A stretch of 64,000 bases of DNA from NCBI GenBank assembly GCA_021807125.1, contig JAKAPK010000001.1, positions 246,354-310,353 on the forward strand. Reading direction: 5' to 3'. Source of the DNA: Nanobdellota archaeon (GTDB lineage Archaea > Nanobdellota > Nanobdellia > Parvarchaeales > Parvarchaeaceae). Under the pieces are notes generated by a model. That model ran no database searches. It was not told where the DNA came from and saw only the letters and a list, made by a program, of their open reading frames with translations. Both the position numbers and the translations under genes were made by a program. Below are positions 19,067-30,895 of this stretch, one piece after another. The number at the start of each line of letters is the position of its first letter. Positions within the stretch are counted from its first letter, which is position 1.

Positions 19067-20856
19067 TCAATCTTTACATCCTTTTCTAGCTTTATATTGA
19101 AATCATCTTTTAATCTCCCAGAGTTTATACTACTAGGAGACGAATCTAAAGGAGACTGCCCCCGTCTGTTTTTAGGAAAAAGAATGAAATCTTTTATATC
19201 ATCGTCTCCCATTAAAACGGATATTACTCTATCGAGCCCAAGCGCTAAGCCGCCGTGTATCGGTGCACCGTAGCTCAATGCTTCTATAAGGAAACCCATC
19301 GAACGATCTATGTCTTCTTTAGGAACTCCTATTATTTCAAATATCTTCCTTTGCATATCAGAATTCTTTATTCTTATCGCACCGCCACCTATCTCTATGC
19401 CATTTAAAACCAAGTCATATTTTCTGCCTATCACCTTTTCAGGCTCTGAATACAGAAGTTTTTCGGTTTCGGCATTTGGACTAACGAACGGATTGTGTGA
19501 CGGCTGCAATGCTCCTGTTATCTCGTCTTTTTCAAAAAGTGGAAAATTGTCAACCCATAGGAAGGCCGTTTCAGTATCGAATTTGCCTATTTTTTTGTCA
19601 AATATTCGCCTTAGTTTCGAAAGCGCAGAAAGAAGAATCGGCTCTGACATGTCAGCACCAATAACGATTATATTTCCTTCTTTTGCTCCTAACTTTTTAA
19701 GCAATGGTTTTTCTATTGGTTTCATAGTTTCGGCTATCGTAATCGGTTCCGATTCAAGTGCGTCGTTATGCATAAACATCCAGGTCAGTCCCTTCAGTCC
19801 GAGTCTTTTCGCGAGGTCTATTAACTCTAGCATATAATTCTTTTTTATTGTGCATTCTTTAGAAGTGAAGTCTACGTCAAAAACCACAGCTCTTACGTTA
19901 CCTCCATTGGAGGCTATCCGTTTTATTATGTCATAATTGCTTAATTTCGCTTCTGTAGTTATATCGATTAATTTATTGCTGAATCGCAAGTCTGGTTTGT
20001 CATTTCCATAGTCGTTCATAGAATCCTTATAGTCCATGTGTGCGAATGGTATTTTTAGATCTTTTCCAAGAACCTCCTTAAAAAGTCTCTTAAAAAGCCT
20101 TTCTATGAGATCCTGAATGTAATTTTCATCCTTAAATGAGACTTCCAGGTCTACCTGTGTAAATTCCGGCTGTCTGTCCTCACGCGGGTCTTCATCCCTG
20201 AAAACTCTAGCTATCTGAAAATACTTGTCTAATCCACCTATCATGCACAGCTGCTTATATATCTGGGGTGACTGAGGCAGCGAATAAAATTTACCTTTGT
20301 TAACGCGTGATGGTACTAAAAAGGTTCTAGAACCGCTTGCGTCATAGGTGTCTCTCACTAAGTATGGCGTTTCTAGTTCAAGAAAATCGTTGTCCCAGAA
20401 AAATTTTCTTATAGTTTTAGTTGCCTTGTCTCTAAACTCTATCGTTTTTATCATTCTTTTTCTTCTTAAATCAATATATCTATATTTGAAACGAATGTCC
20501 TCCGACGGAAGAAGATTTTCTCTTTCTTCAGTTATTTCAAAAGGTATTAGTTTTGACTTATTGACTAATTCGAAGGCGTCCACGTTTATTTCTACCATAC
20601 CGGTAGGGTTTTTCGTATCTATTGTTTCTCTGGATCTTTTTCTTACTTTTCCGTTGACTTTTATAACATATTCTTTACCGAGTTCATCAGCCTCCTTTTT
20701 TATTTCTTTTTCAAATACTAGTTGAGTAATCCCGTATCTGTCCGCAAGATCTATAAAAAGTTTTCCACCGTGATCGCGTATGTACCTGCACCAACCATAT
20801 ACGGTTACTTCATCACCATCATTTTTTTCGTTTATTTTACCGCAGTTTATTTCCAT
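19063..20856 (-). CDS. aspS: Aspartyl-tRNA synthetase, bacterial type
   Basis: 597 aa; FRDEDPREDRQPEFTQVDLEVSF; YRYIDLRR; GLALGLDRVISVLMG; large central insertion (GAD-like) expected of bacterial AspRS. Confidence 0.93.
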   Translation of the reverse strand: MEINCGKINEKNDGDEVTVYGWCRYIRDHGGKLFIDLADRYGITQLVFEKEIKKEADELGKEYVIKVNGKVRKRSRETIDTKNPTGMVEINVDAFELVNKSKLIPFEITEERENLLPSEDIRFKYRYIDLRRKRMIKTIEFRDKATKTIRKFFWDNDFLELETPYLVRDTYDASGSRTFLVPSRVNKGKFYSLPQSPQIYKQLCMIGGLDKYFQIARVFRDEDPREDRQPEFTQVDLEVSFKDENYIQDLIERLFKRLFKEVLGKDLKIPFAHMDYKDSMNDYGNDKPDLRFSNKLIDITTEAKLSNYDIIKRIASNGGNVRAVVFDVDFTSKECTIKKNYMLELIDLAKRLGLKGLTWMFMHNDALESEPITIAETMKPIEKPLLKKLGAKEGNIIVIGADMSEPILLSALSKLRRIFDKKIGKFDTETAFLWVDNFPLFEKDEITGALQPSHNPFVSPNAETEKLLYSEPEKVIGRKYDLVLNGIEIGGGAIRIKNSDMQRKIFEIIGVPKEDIDRSMGFLIEALSYGAPIHGGLALGLDRVISVLMGDDDIKDFILFPKNRRGQSPLDSSPSSINSGRLKDDFNIKLEKDVKID

Positions 20857-20884
20857 AGAACCAACCCGTGAGTAGTTAGACTAC

Positions 20885-22180
20885 TCAATTATTATCGATT
20901 ATATCTTTAAGTACAATGCTTAGTCTTTCTGATACTAATTTTGATTGTAATCCAAAATTCTTTGTTATACTACCGACCATGAAATCATATACTTTCCTAT
21001 CCTTTTTATACTTTTCAACCATATCTGTGTTTTTCTGCAAGAATGCGCGTATTATTTCGTCTATGCGTTCCGGCGAACTGTATACTGATTCTATCTGCAT
21101 TCCCTTCTCAAGTTTGATTATTGTCTCCTTTGTTATATCGATCTTTCTTTTTAAAAGATCCATTAAGGCATCAAACACCTTGTCCTTTATGCTCGTGCAA
21201 TCAAATCTTTTCAGTATTTCTAGAAGGTTTATTATCGATTGACTGTCATATTTATTTTTAGCGTATTCTACCAACCGTAGAGAATCTTTATCAAAGTAAA
21301 TAAGTTCGCTTAATGTCTTTAGATTGAATCCGTACGAAACGGAAAGTTCATGGGCTATATGTCTAGCTATTATGGGCACAGGTATATTGACATCTATAGA
21401 ATAATATTCTGTAAGATCTGGTTCATATATGAAACCGTATTCCTCATCGCTTTCTTTTTCTCTTGAAGTTTCCGTAATCTTTCTAGATTCATCGTAGGAT
21501 CTCGTTTCTTTTAGGACTTGTCTTCCACCTTCTATAAGTAATGATTGTCGTTTAATTTCATATCTTGCGGCATCCATCAGGTTCTTTATACCAGTTATAT
21601 TTTTCACCTCGACACGTTCATCGGCTAACGATATATTAAGGTCTGCTTTCATTTCACGGTCTATATCTATGCCCTGGTAGTATAACAAACTGCGCAGCTC
21701 ATATAAGAATTCGTGTGCCTCATCTTCGCTGTAAATATCTGGTTCAGTAACTATCTCGACTAGTGGAACGCCGGACCTGTTAAAATCCAAGAGTGAGTAA
21801 TTCTTCTCCCTTAATATTTTTGCAGGATCCTCCTCCAACTGAATTCTTCTTATACGTATCGTTTTTCCTGTTATATTAACTTCGCCATCGAAGCCGCTAG
21901 GTTCATACAACTGCGTAATCTGGTAAGACTTCGGAAGATCTGGGTAGAAGTATATTTTTCTTACGAATGATACTCTATCATTTGTTTTGCATTTAAGAGC
22001 TCTTGTTATGCTTAGCGATATCCTAAGCGCTTCCCTATTAAGCATTGGTTTTGATCCGGGAAATCCCATACATATTGGACATATATTCAGATTTGGAACT
22101 TCATTATCTTGATTCAAACATCTGCAGAAAAGTTTAGTTTTTGTAGGAAGAGCTACATGTATTTCAAGTCCTATTTTCAT
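20885..22180 (-). CDS. gatB: Asp-tRNA(Asn)/Glu-tRNA(Gln) amidotransferase subunit B
   Basis: MKIGLEIHVALPTKTKLFCRC...CPICMGFPGSKPMLN; start at internal ATG 22178-22180. Confidence 0.95.
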   Translation of the reverse strand: MKIGLEIHVALPTKTKLFCRCLNQDNEVPNLNICPICMGFPGSKPMLNREALRISLSITRALKCKTNDRVSFVRKIYFYPDLPKSYQITQLYEPSGFDGEVNITGKTIRIRRIQLEEDPAKILREKNYSLLDFNRSGVPLVEIVTEPDIYSEDEAHEFLYELRSLLYYQGIDIDREMKADLNISLADERVEVKNITGIKNLMDAARYEIKRQSLLIEGGRQVLKETRSYDESRKITETSREKESDEEYGFIYEPDLTEYYSIDVNIPVPIIARHIAHELSVSYGFNLKTLSELIYFDKDSLRLVEYAKNKYDSQSIINLLEILKRFDCTSIKDKVFDALMDLLKRKIDITKETIIKLEKGMQIESVYSSPERIDEIIRAFLQKNTDMVEKYKKDRKVYDFMVGSITKNFGLQSKLVSERLSIVLKDIIDNN

Positions 22181-23523
22181 ATTGCACCAATGTTGTATTT
22201 GAATTTTGGCTTGAATGATTTTTCCCAAGCCTCCAAAAATGAAATCAATGCATAATCATTGAAATGATCCGTAACTATTTGTGCCCCGACTGGCATACCA
22301 TTCAGGTATGTGTACGGAAAAGACATATGTGGCAATCCGGAAAGATTCGGAGGTATAGTTATAGCATCCATAGAATAATTTTGTACTGGAGTAAGCTCCT
22401 TTACTTCGGAGAATTTTGGTGTGAATACCGGCATTGTCGGTGATATTATTAAGCTGTCTTTTAAAGTTTCTTTCAGCGCAGCGATTATCGTATTTCTTAT
22501 GTTCAAGGCTTTGAAATAATACCTGTTTTTTACACTTGCACTTCTTACGAAAGTACCGAGTATTACGCGTCTTTTCGCCTCAGTCCCAAACGCCGTCCTA
22601 GAATTGGTGAAGAAAAGATTGTAGTTTTCGGTGAATTCCATATTTTTATGACCATATTTAAAACCAGTATATTTTGCAAGATTTGTAGAAGCTTCTGCCA
22701 TTGATATTATATAGTATGCTGGTATCGATTGTTTCAATATTTCTAGGCTTTTATATTCTACGGAGTATCCCTGTCCCTTTAACGTATCCAAAAGAGAATT
22801 AAATGGCTCTAATATCTCAGAGTCGACATTTTCAACCAGTTCTTTAATCACTGTCAATTTGTTCGTACTAAAATTTTCTATTGCACGATTCGTGCATGTT
22901 GAATCATAATCATCTGTCCCGCGGATAATATCAAAAGCATATCTGAGATCAGATGAGTTTCTAGCCATTACTCCTATCTTATCAAGAGAATTCGCGTAAT
23001 CTATTAACCCATATCTTGATACAGCTCCATAGGTGGGTGTGAACCCGACAACGCCACAAAACGCTGCAGGAGCGGATATGGACCCTCCAGTTGATTCTGC
23101 GATAGCAATGTGATGTTTTAGTATTGCAGTAGCGACGGCTGCACCACTACTAGAACCACCGGCGACCCTCTCTTCATCAAACGGGTTTTTTGCTGGAGTA
23201 TCACAGTTTATACCAAAAGTGCCGAAGCCAAATTCGTCCATAGATGTCTTTCCAATGAAACTGAATGAAGCCTGTTTGATTTTTTCGACAACAGTAGCAT
23301 CAAAAGGCGGTATATATCCTTTCAATATCGGCGAGCCTGCAGTGGATTCTACACCGTTTACGCATATATTGTCCTTTACGCTGAACGGGACGCCTCGGTC
23401 TATTTTTGATAATAGGTTAAATGCATGGAGTCTATTATTTAGTTCGTTTATGTCGCGGTTTAATTTTTCGTAATATGAAGGTGGCTTGTCAACACTTGCG
23501 AATTCTTCTATTGTCTCCGTCAT
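22177..23523 (-). CDS. gatA: Asp-tRNA(Asn)/Glu-tRNA(Gln) amidotransferase subunit A
   Basis: Amidase signature: GVPFSVKDNICV, AGGSSSGAAVATA, STGGSISAPAAFCGVVGFTPTYG. Confidence 0.95.
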   Translation of the reverse strand: MTETIEEFASVDKPPSYYEKLNRDINELNNRLHAFNLLSKIDRGVPFSVKDNICVNGVESTAGSPILKGYIPPFDATVVEKIKQASFSFIGKTSMDEFGFGTFGINCDTPAKNPFDEERVAGGSSSGAAVATAILKHHIAIAESTGGSISAPAAFCGVVGFTPTYGAVSRYGLIDYANSLDKIGVMARNSSDLRYAFDIIRGTDDYDSTCTNRAIENFSTNKLTVIKELVENVDSEILEPFNSLLDTLKGQGYSVEYKSLEILKQSIPAYYIISMAEASTNLAKYTGFKYGHKNMEFTENYNLFFTNSRTAFGTEAKRRVILGTFVRSASVKNRYYFKALNIRNTIIAALKETLKDSLIISPTMPVFTPKFSEVKELTPVQNYSMDAITIPPNLSGLPHMSFPYTYLNGMPVGAQIVTDHFNDYALISFLEAWEKSFKPKFKYNIGAI

Positions 23524-23789
23524 ATTTTTGGTCCTACGATGTAGAAACGATACGTCCTTGTATTCTTGAGAATACCTTCGACGTTATCAAATTTTTTAGG
23601 TACATCTTCGCCTAGATTCTCTTTTATATTTATAGGGTGATAAGCAGGGTTTTCCTGGCATTGGGTGTTGTCTATGCTGTTAAAATAGGATATTATAGAT
23701 TCTATATCGTTCTTTATTTTGTCGTATTCCTCTTTTGTAAGTTTTATTCTGCAAGTCTTAAGCAATCTGTCAAATTCCTTCTCTTCCAT
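23520..23789 (-). CDS. gatC: Asp-tRNA(Asn)/Glu-tRNA(Gln) amidotransferase subunit C
   Basis: 89 aa; LTKEEYDKIKNDIESIISYFNSID; gene order gatC-gatA-gatB. Confidence 0.85.
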   Translation of the reverse strand: MEEKEFDRLLKTCRIKLTKEEYDKIKNDIESIISYFNSIDNTQCQENPAYHPINIKENLGEDVPKKFDNVEGILKNTRTYRFYIVGPKI

Positions 23790-23790
23790 T

Positions 23791-24351
23791 TTATGTCGGG
23801 CTCTTTGAGTCTAATATATAGTTTGTTATATCTATGCACGATGCAGCGAGGTACTTATTGCGTCCCAAAGAAACTTTTTTTGCTCCCTCTCTTTCTAAAA
23901 AGCCCTCAAATTTCTTTGGCAGACCTATATGATCTCCTAGAAAGAAAACAGGGTTTTCGTTGAATTTCATATTGTCTATAATGTTACCGTTCTCACTTAA
24001 TACATATTTTTCATTGACAGTTTTTACGAAATTTTCTATGCCTTCCTTTGTAAGTGATACGCCAGCGTGTTGCTTGTTCATCAACACTTCATTTATTATT
24101 ACTCTCCATGTATCTTCGTCAATTCTTACATCATATAATTCTGCGCCGTTAACTTTCAGATGCAACGGAGGATTAGGACGGCCGTATAGAAAAGCGTGGA
24201 ATTCCACTTCTCTTCGTATAGTGTGCGACGCGAACAGACTTGTAAGTATGCACTGATATACTATATCTAATCTTCCGGCTAGCCTTAAGTTTCCTTTGAA
24301 AGGAACTGTGCTTCCGGTTCTAGAATAGAGCACGAAAGTTCTTTTTGACAT
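23791..24351 (-). CDS. trmY: tRNA (pseudouridine-54 N1)-methyltransferase TrmY (DUF358)
   Basis: RLDIVYQCILTSLFASHTIRREVEFH; FFLGDHIGLP. Confidence 0.85.
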   Translation of the reverse strand: MSKRTFVLYSRTGSTVPFKGNLRLAGRLDIVYQCILTSLFASHTIRREVEFHAFLYGRPNPPLHLKVNGAELYDVRIDEDTWRVIINEVLMNKQHAGVSLTKEGIENFVKTVNEKYVLSENGNIIDNMKFNENPVFFLGDHIGLPKKFEGFLEREGAKKVSLGRNKYLAASCIDITNYILDSKSPT

Positions 24352-24400
24352 ATAGTAAATAACATAACATATAATTTATATTGTTAAATTAATCCAAAAA

Positions 24401-24416
24401 AGAAAGTATTTAAATG
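24401..24416 (+). promoter_or_regulatory. Candidate BRE/TATA promoter of the 16S rRNA transcription unit
   Basis: agaaagtatttaaatg, purine-rich BRE followed by TTTAAAT, about 175 nt upstream of mature 16S start. Confidence 0.5.
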
Positions 24417-24561
24417 AATACTATCAAAATAAGTAATCGTCTATAACTCCCGGAAAAGGTCGGAGTGCCGATATTCGGTGCGTTGATGACTTACTTTCAG
24501 TTATAGATGAGCTAGATGTCCGAATGGACAGATGAAAATTGTGAGTGCATAAACTCATGTT

Positions 24562-24587
24562 TATGTATGATGATGCTGATATCTTCC
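24562..24587 (+). other. 5' arm of 16S rRNA precursor processing stem
   Basis: tatgtatga+gatgctgatatcttcc is complementary to 26119-26143. Confidence 0.8.
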
Positions 24588-24590
24588 GCA

Positions 24591-26089
<1,499 letters not shown>

Positions 26090-26118
26090 AAATTTTTTAA
26101 CAGTGAGGTAATAATCAT

Positions 26119-26143
26119 GGAAGATATCAGCATCTCATACATA
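26119..26143 (+). other. 3' arm of 16S rRNA precursor processing stem
   Basis: ggaagatatcagcatctcatacata, reverse complement of the 5' arm apart from one bulged nt. Confidence 0.8.
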
Positions 26144-26174
26144 CTTTTATGTTTATAACTTTCTAAGAATAGCT

Positions 26175-26477
26175 ATGAAAAGCCTTAAAAATGTAATAGC
26201 GAATCTAGTGTCCCAACTCTCTTATGACGTGAGCAGTTCGCATAGAGATCTTCCGTTTATGACAAAGGATGGGCTAATCGGTAAGGACTTGAAAATTTTA
26301 AGGATAAGAAATGCATGGACTAAATACGGCGTTAGAAGAGTCTATGAGACCTCATCGTTCAAATTCTTTGGTTCCGAGGTCTTGGACAATGAACCGGAAA
26401 GCAGCGTTCTTAATCAGACGAGACACATAAAGAATGGTACGTCGAAAGACGGGAAGAACTATTATGCTTGGCAGTGA
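26175..26477 (+). CDS. Hypothetical protein
   Basis: 100 aa ORF directly downstream of the 16S gene. Confidence 0.4.
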   Translation: MKSLKNVIANLVSQLSYDVSSSHRDLPFMTKDGLIGKDLKILRIRNAWTKYGVRRVYETSSFKFFGSEVLDNEPESSVLNQTRHIKNGTSKDGKNYYAWQ

Positions 26478-26525
26478 GCAACCGGTCGACTGGAAAGCAT
26501 TTTTAATAGTATAGGCAATCTGAAT

Positions 26526-26840
26526 ATGTCTATGAAAACTCTTGAAGATTTGATAAAGGAACTGACATCAAAAATCTCCGACGGCGTTGAGTTAAGGTGC
26601 TGTGCCGCATCAACAAGTCGATTCGCGGATGGACGGGGATATTCTACACCGATTTCCACTGTGTATAAAAAATCTGGGATCATTGACGATGCAATATCGA
26701 CTGGCGGAAATTTTCCGCATGAGATAGTTTTTAATGATGATTATTCGATAGGAAGATATCTGATTACGCATGCCGACACCGGCACAATAGACGGAACTTT
26801 ATGCCTAAATATCCCTAAAACAAGGGAGGGGTGCTTATAG
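26526..26840 (+). CDS. Hypothetical protein
   Basis: 104 aa ORF, no family recognised. Confidence 0.45.
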   Translation: MSMKTLEDLIKELTSKISDGVELRCCAASTSRFADGRGYSTPISTVYKKSGIIDDAISTGGNFPHEIVFNDDYSIGRYLITHADTGTIDGTLCLNIPKTREGCL

Positions 26841-27097
26841 CAATATTATCACACGATCCAAGGTATCTCTGCGAAAAATATAGGGGTGAAATCAAGAAAA
26901 CAAATGAAGGTCTATATACTTTAGAAATCCATAACGAAGATACCACTACGCGAATAGAAATACATATCGATAACGACGAGCTTAAAAAGTTGGTGTCCAT
27001 TACAGAAGACATATTATTGAAAAACGCAACGATAAGCGGAAAGGATGTTTTGCTCTCCTATTTTAAATACGAAGTAAATTTCTGCAATAAAAATTAA
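26831..27097 (+). CDS. Hypothetical protein
   Basis: 88 aa ORF, no family recognised; overlaps preceding ORF. Confidence 0.4.
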   Translation: MLIAILSHDPRYLCEKYRGEIKKTNEGLYTLEIHNEDTTTRIEIHIDNDELKKLVSITEDILLKNATISGKDVLLSYFKYEVNFCNKN

Positions 27098-27163
27098 TTG
27101 AATTCCTGTTCAATTATATTTAAAAATGACAAAACGCTTATTGTAGATAATAATGGAGGAAAA

Positions 27164-29446
27164 ATGCCCGTAGAATTACCTAGTGAGACCCTTGAATTTT
27201 TTCAAAACGATGAACTTCATGCAAGGATATTCTACGAAAAATATGCTATCAAGGACATTGACGGAAATATAATAGAAAAGACGCCGGTAGAGATGTGGAA
27301 GCGTCTTGCAAAAGAAATTTCCAGTGTTGAAAAAGACCAAAAAACTTATGAAGAAAAGTTTTTTTGGTTGCTAAACGATTTTAAATTTGTTCCTGGAGGT
27401 AGGATACTTTTTGGCACTGGTTCACCGAGGAGGGCCACTCTTCTTAATTGTTATTATCTGCCAATAAAAGAAGATTCTATTGAAGGCATATTCGAAACTG
27501 CCAGGGAAATGGCTAGAACATACTCTTTCGGTGGGGGGGTCGGCATTGATATTTCTGTATTAAGACCCAAAGGGTGTTTTGTTAACAATGCGTCAATAAG
27601 GACTACTGGTGCGGTTTCCTTCATGGAATTATATTCTGTTACTACTGGAACGATAGGACAATCTGGCAGACGCGGTGCGCTTATGATAACTATGGATGTC
27701 CATCATCCAGATATAGAAGATTTCATCGTTGCAAAAAGCGACAAAAGGAGTGTCAGATACGCAAACATAAGTGTAAAAGTATACAACGATTTCATGCACG
27801 CGGTGGAAGAAAACAGCGATTTCGAACTGCATTTCAAGAACAACCTTGCAGAAGCGAAAAGAAAGGTTAATGCCAGAGTTATTTGGGAAAAAATAATAGA
27901 TACTGCTCTTAATACTGGTGACCCGGGCATAATATTCTGGGATCACGTCAAGGATGAATCACCGGTAGAATACGATCCACGAATGTCTGTGAAGGGTACA
28001 AACCCCTGTGCAGAACAGCCTTTAGAGAACTATGGTGCTTGCGATTTAGGTGCAATAAATCTAGAGTACTTCGTCAAAGATTCATTTACGAAAAATGCGA
28101 ACATAGATTGGAAAACGCTTGAAACCACAATAAGATACTCTGTCAGGTTCCTAGACAACGTACTTGATTATAGCTATCCTAGACACGCTTTGAAAGCACA
28201 GGCAGAGCAAACTGTATACACAAGAAGAATAGGTTTAGGGGTTATGGGTCTGGCAAACATGCTTATAAGATTAAACATAAAATATGATACAGACGCCGCT
28301 ATAAAATTTGTAGATGAATTTTTCGGAAAATTCAAGGAAATCGCATATGACGAGAGTTCAAATATAGCAAAAGAGAAGGGATCTTTTAAGGGGTTCAATG
28401 CGGAAGAGCACGTAAAAAGAAATTTTATAAAAAGATTAAGCAGTGAACTGAAGAAAAAAATAAAAGCACAAGGTCTAAGAAATGGCGCAGTTCTTACAAT
28501 AGCTCCGACCGGTTCGATATCTTCTATGATAGGAGTAAGCGGTGGCGTTGAACCTATATACGCATTGAGCTACACGCGCAGATCAGAATCCTTATCAGAA
28601 GAAAAATTTGAGATTCTTGATCCTATAGTAAAGACATACATGAATGAATTCAAATTAAAGGAAAAGAGACAACTGCCCGATATTTTTGTGGTTGCGCACG
28701 CAGTAGACCCATTTTTTAGAGTTAAAATGCAGGCAACTATACAGAAACACATAGACTCATCAATATCTTCAACTGTGAATCTTAAAAACGACACTGGGAA
28801 AGATACAGTTAATAAAATATACATTGAGGCGTGGAAACAGGGCTGCAAATCGATAACGATATACAGAGAAGGTTCTAAAGAAGACATATTGACAGCAACC
28901 GATGAAGCGGGACAACAGCCTCCGCCAGAAAAAATAGAAGCAGAACTTAGCGAGCTTGAGGAGAGACCGTTTATAATGCAGGGAACTACAATAAAATTCC
29001 CGCTTCCACAGGGAAACCTTTACGTTACGGTAAACAAAGGTCCAAATGATGCGATAAAAGAAGTTTTTATAAGTATGGGTAGATCGGGTGAAGCGGAAAA
29101 GACATATACCGAAGCGATAGGTAGATTAATAAGCGTATATTTACAATCAGGCGGAAACGTAGAAAGAATAATAAATACTTTAAAGGGAATAAGGGGCGAT
29201 ACTACGGTGTGGTTCAATGGAATAAGACTTCTATCGCTTCCCGACGCCGTTGCAAAAGGGTTAGAACTGGTAGAAAAAGGGGCTAAGATAACCACATTGA
29301 AAGGAAACGAACAGACCGAAAATCTAAAAGGAAAAATAGAGCCGGTTTCAATGACTAAAAGATGCCCGTCTTGTTTGCAGGATACGCTAATATTTGAGAA
29401 CGGTTGCTTCGTGTGTAAGTCATGCGGATATACAAAGTGCGAATAA
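27164..29446 (+). CDS. nrdJ: Ribonucleotide reductase, adenosylcobalamin-dependent (class II)
   Basis: Start at MPVELPSE with ggagg upstream; NCYYLPI, GGGVGIDISVLRPKG, NPCAEQPLENYGACDLGAINL, C-terminal CPSC...CKSCGYTKC. Confidence 0.93.
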   Translation: MPVELPSETLEFFQNDELHARIFYEKYAIKDIDGNIIEKTPVEMWKRLAKEISSVEKDQKTYEEKFFWLLNDFKFVPGGRILFGTGSPRRATLLNCYYLPIKEDSIEGIFETAREMARTYSFGGGVGIDISVLRPKGCFVNNASIRTTGAVSFMELYSVTTGTIGQSGRRGALMITMDVHHPDIEDFIVAKSDKRSVRYANISVKVYNDFMHAVEENSDFELHFKNNLAEAKRKVNARVIWEKIIDTALNTGDPGIIFWDHVKDESPVEYDPRMSVKGTNPCAEQPLENYGACDLGAINLEYFVKDSFTKNANIDWKTLETTIRYSVRFLDNVLDYSYPRHALKAQAEQTVYTRRIGLGVMGLANMLIRLNIKYDTDAAIKFVDEFFGKFKEIAYDESSNIAKEKGSFKGFNAEEHVKRNFIKRLSSELKKKIKAQGLRNGAVLTIAPTGSISSMIGVSGGVEPIYALSYTRRSESLSEEKFEILDPIVKTYMNEFKLKEKRQLPDIFVVAHAVDPFFRVKMQATIQKHIDSSISSTVNLKNDTGKDTVNKIYIEAWKQGCKSITIYREGSKEDILTATDEAGQQPPPEKIEAELSELEERPFIMQGTTIKFPLPQGNLYVTVNKGPNDAIKEVFISMGRSGEAEKTYTEAIGRLISVYLQSGGNVERIINTLKGIRGDTTVWFNGIRLLSLPDAVAKGLELVEKGAKITTLKGNEQTENLKGKIEPVSMTKRCPSCLQDTLIFENGCFVCKSCGYTKCE

Positions 29447-29480
29447 TCAAATTTAAAAAGGCTAAATACTTATCTAATAG

Positions 29481-29753
29481 ATGGAAATTGAAGTACTAGA
29501 AAAGAGCGATTCGTCTATTAAATTCAGGGTTAAGGGCGGTTCGCAATCAATACTTAACCTATTAAAGGAAGAGGCAGATTCGATAGAAGGCATATCTTTC
29601 GCGGGTTTTGCAACTGAACATCCTTTGGAACGTTCATCTATTTTTGTGCTTCGTACGAAATCTAAGGACGCTGAAAAAGTATTTAAAAAAGTTGTCGAAA
29701 AAGCAATGGATGATTTAAACGAAGCGAAGAAATTATTCAGCAAGCTTTCTTAA
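29481..29753 (+). CDS. rpoL: DNA-directed RNA polymerase subunit L (Rpb11)
   Basis: 90 aa; FRVKGGSQSILNLLKEEADSIEGISFAGFATEHPL. Confidence 0.85.
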   Translation: MEIEVLEKSDSSIKFRVKGGSQSILNLLKEEADSIEGISFAGFATEHPLERSSIFVLRTKSKDAEKVFKKVVEKAMDDLNEAKKLFSKLS

Positions 29754-29765
29754 ATATAAAAAGGC

Positions 29766-30335
29766 ATGAAATTTTCAAAAGATAAGTTTGTCTCTCTTAT
29801 CAAACAACTAACAGGGGGACAAAGCTGGATATCTTTTTTGTTTTATATAATAATAGTATATCTTGGCGTTAGCTATATATTTCTGCCTGCTTTGTATCAT
29901 TTTACTTCAATAAATTACATAAGTGCAGTCGTTTCCGGGAGCATGGACCACTCTGCGCCAGATATACAGTATACTTATAACTTCTGGCTTCAGCAGCGCG
30001 GATTTAATTACACGTCATGGCCGTATCCTAACGGCGTAAGTATCGGTTCTTTGGTGATAGCATATAAAACGCCAGCAAGCCAAATAAACATAGGAGATGT
30101 TATAGTGTACGATATAAAATACCAGGGAATAACGGAAGAAGTTATCCATCGAGTAATAAACCGCACGGAAATAAACGGAACGTATTACTTTACGACTAAA
30201 GGCGATGCGAACCCGGCTTCTCTGCCTTTTGAAATAAATATACCTTACTCGGATATAACAGGTAAGGTACAGACAGTAGTACCGTATCTGGGTTATCCAA
30301 GGTATTTATTATACTTACTTTACAGTTTAATATGA
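29766..30335 (+). CDS. Signal peptidase I (S26/Sec11 type)
   Basis: TM segment then VVSGSMDHS; IGDVIVYDI; VIHRVI; KGDANP. Confidence 0.88.
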   Translation: MKFSKDKFVSLIKQLTGGQSWISFLFYIIIVYLGVSYIFLPALYHFTSINYISAVVSGSMDHSAPDIQYTYNFWLQQRGFNYTSWPYPNGVSIGSLVIAYKTPASQINIGDVIVYDIKYQGITEEVIHRVINRTEINGTYYFTTKGDANPASLPFEINIPYSDITGKVQTVVPYLGYPRYLLYLLYSLI

Positions 30336-30895
30336 AAACGATAATATGTTTTACTGGTATGCCGGGCAGCGGGAAATCTATAGCTGCTGAAGCTCTTAAG
30401 AAAAAGGGTTACATAGTTTTGAGTATAGGAGATGCCGTAAGAAATGAGATGCGAAGACAGGGAATACCTATTAACATAAAGACTTTGGACACTTTTTCTG
30501 TAGAAGCTAGGCAAAATCTTGGAAAAGACTATGCGATACGGCTTCTTGAATCAGAGATTGACGAAGCCTTAAAAACAAAGGATACTTTATTCGTAGACGG
30601 GATAAGGACTATGGGCGAAATCGACAGACTTAAGAGCCGTGGATATAAAGTGGTAGCGCTAGCCTTGATATCCGACAAAAAAACTAGATTCGAAAGATTG
30701 ATGAAAAGACAGAGGGAATCGGATCCAAAAGACTTAGAAGACTTTCTATGGAGAGAGAAAAAGCAGCTTGAAATGGGAATAGCTGAAGTAATAGCCACCA
30801 CAGATTATTTCTTGGAGAATGGAAACAGCGTCTCAAAATTCCAAAACAGTCTCCTTAAAAAAGTAAAATTTATAATAAACTCCGAAAAATCATAG
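30332..30895 (+). CDS. P-loop kinase, UPF0200 / dephospho-CoA kinase-like
   Basis: CFTGMPGSGKSIAAEALKKKGY, SIGDAVRNEMRRQGIPI, VDGIRTMGEI. Confidence 0.7.
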   Translation: MKTIICFTGMPGSGKSIAAEALKKKGYIVLSIGDAVRNEMRRQGIPINIKTLDTFSVEARQNLGKDYAIRLLESEIDEALKTKDTLFVDGIRTMGEIDRLKSRGYKVVALALISDKKTRFERLMKRQRESDPKDLEDFLWREKKQLEMGIAEVIATTDYFLENGNSVSKFQNSLLKKVKFIINSEKS

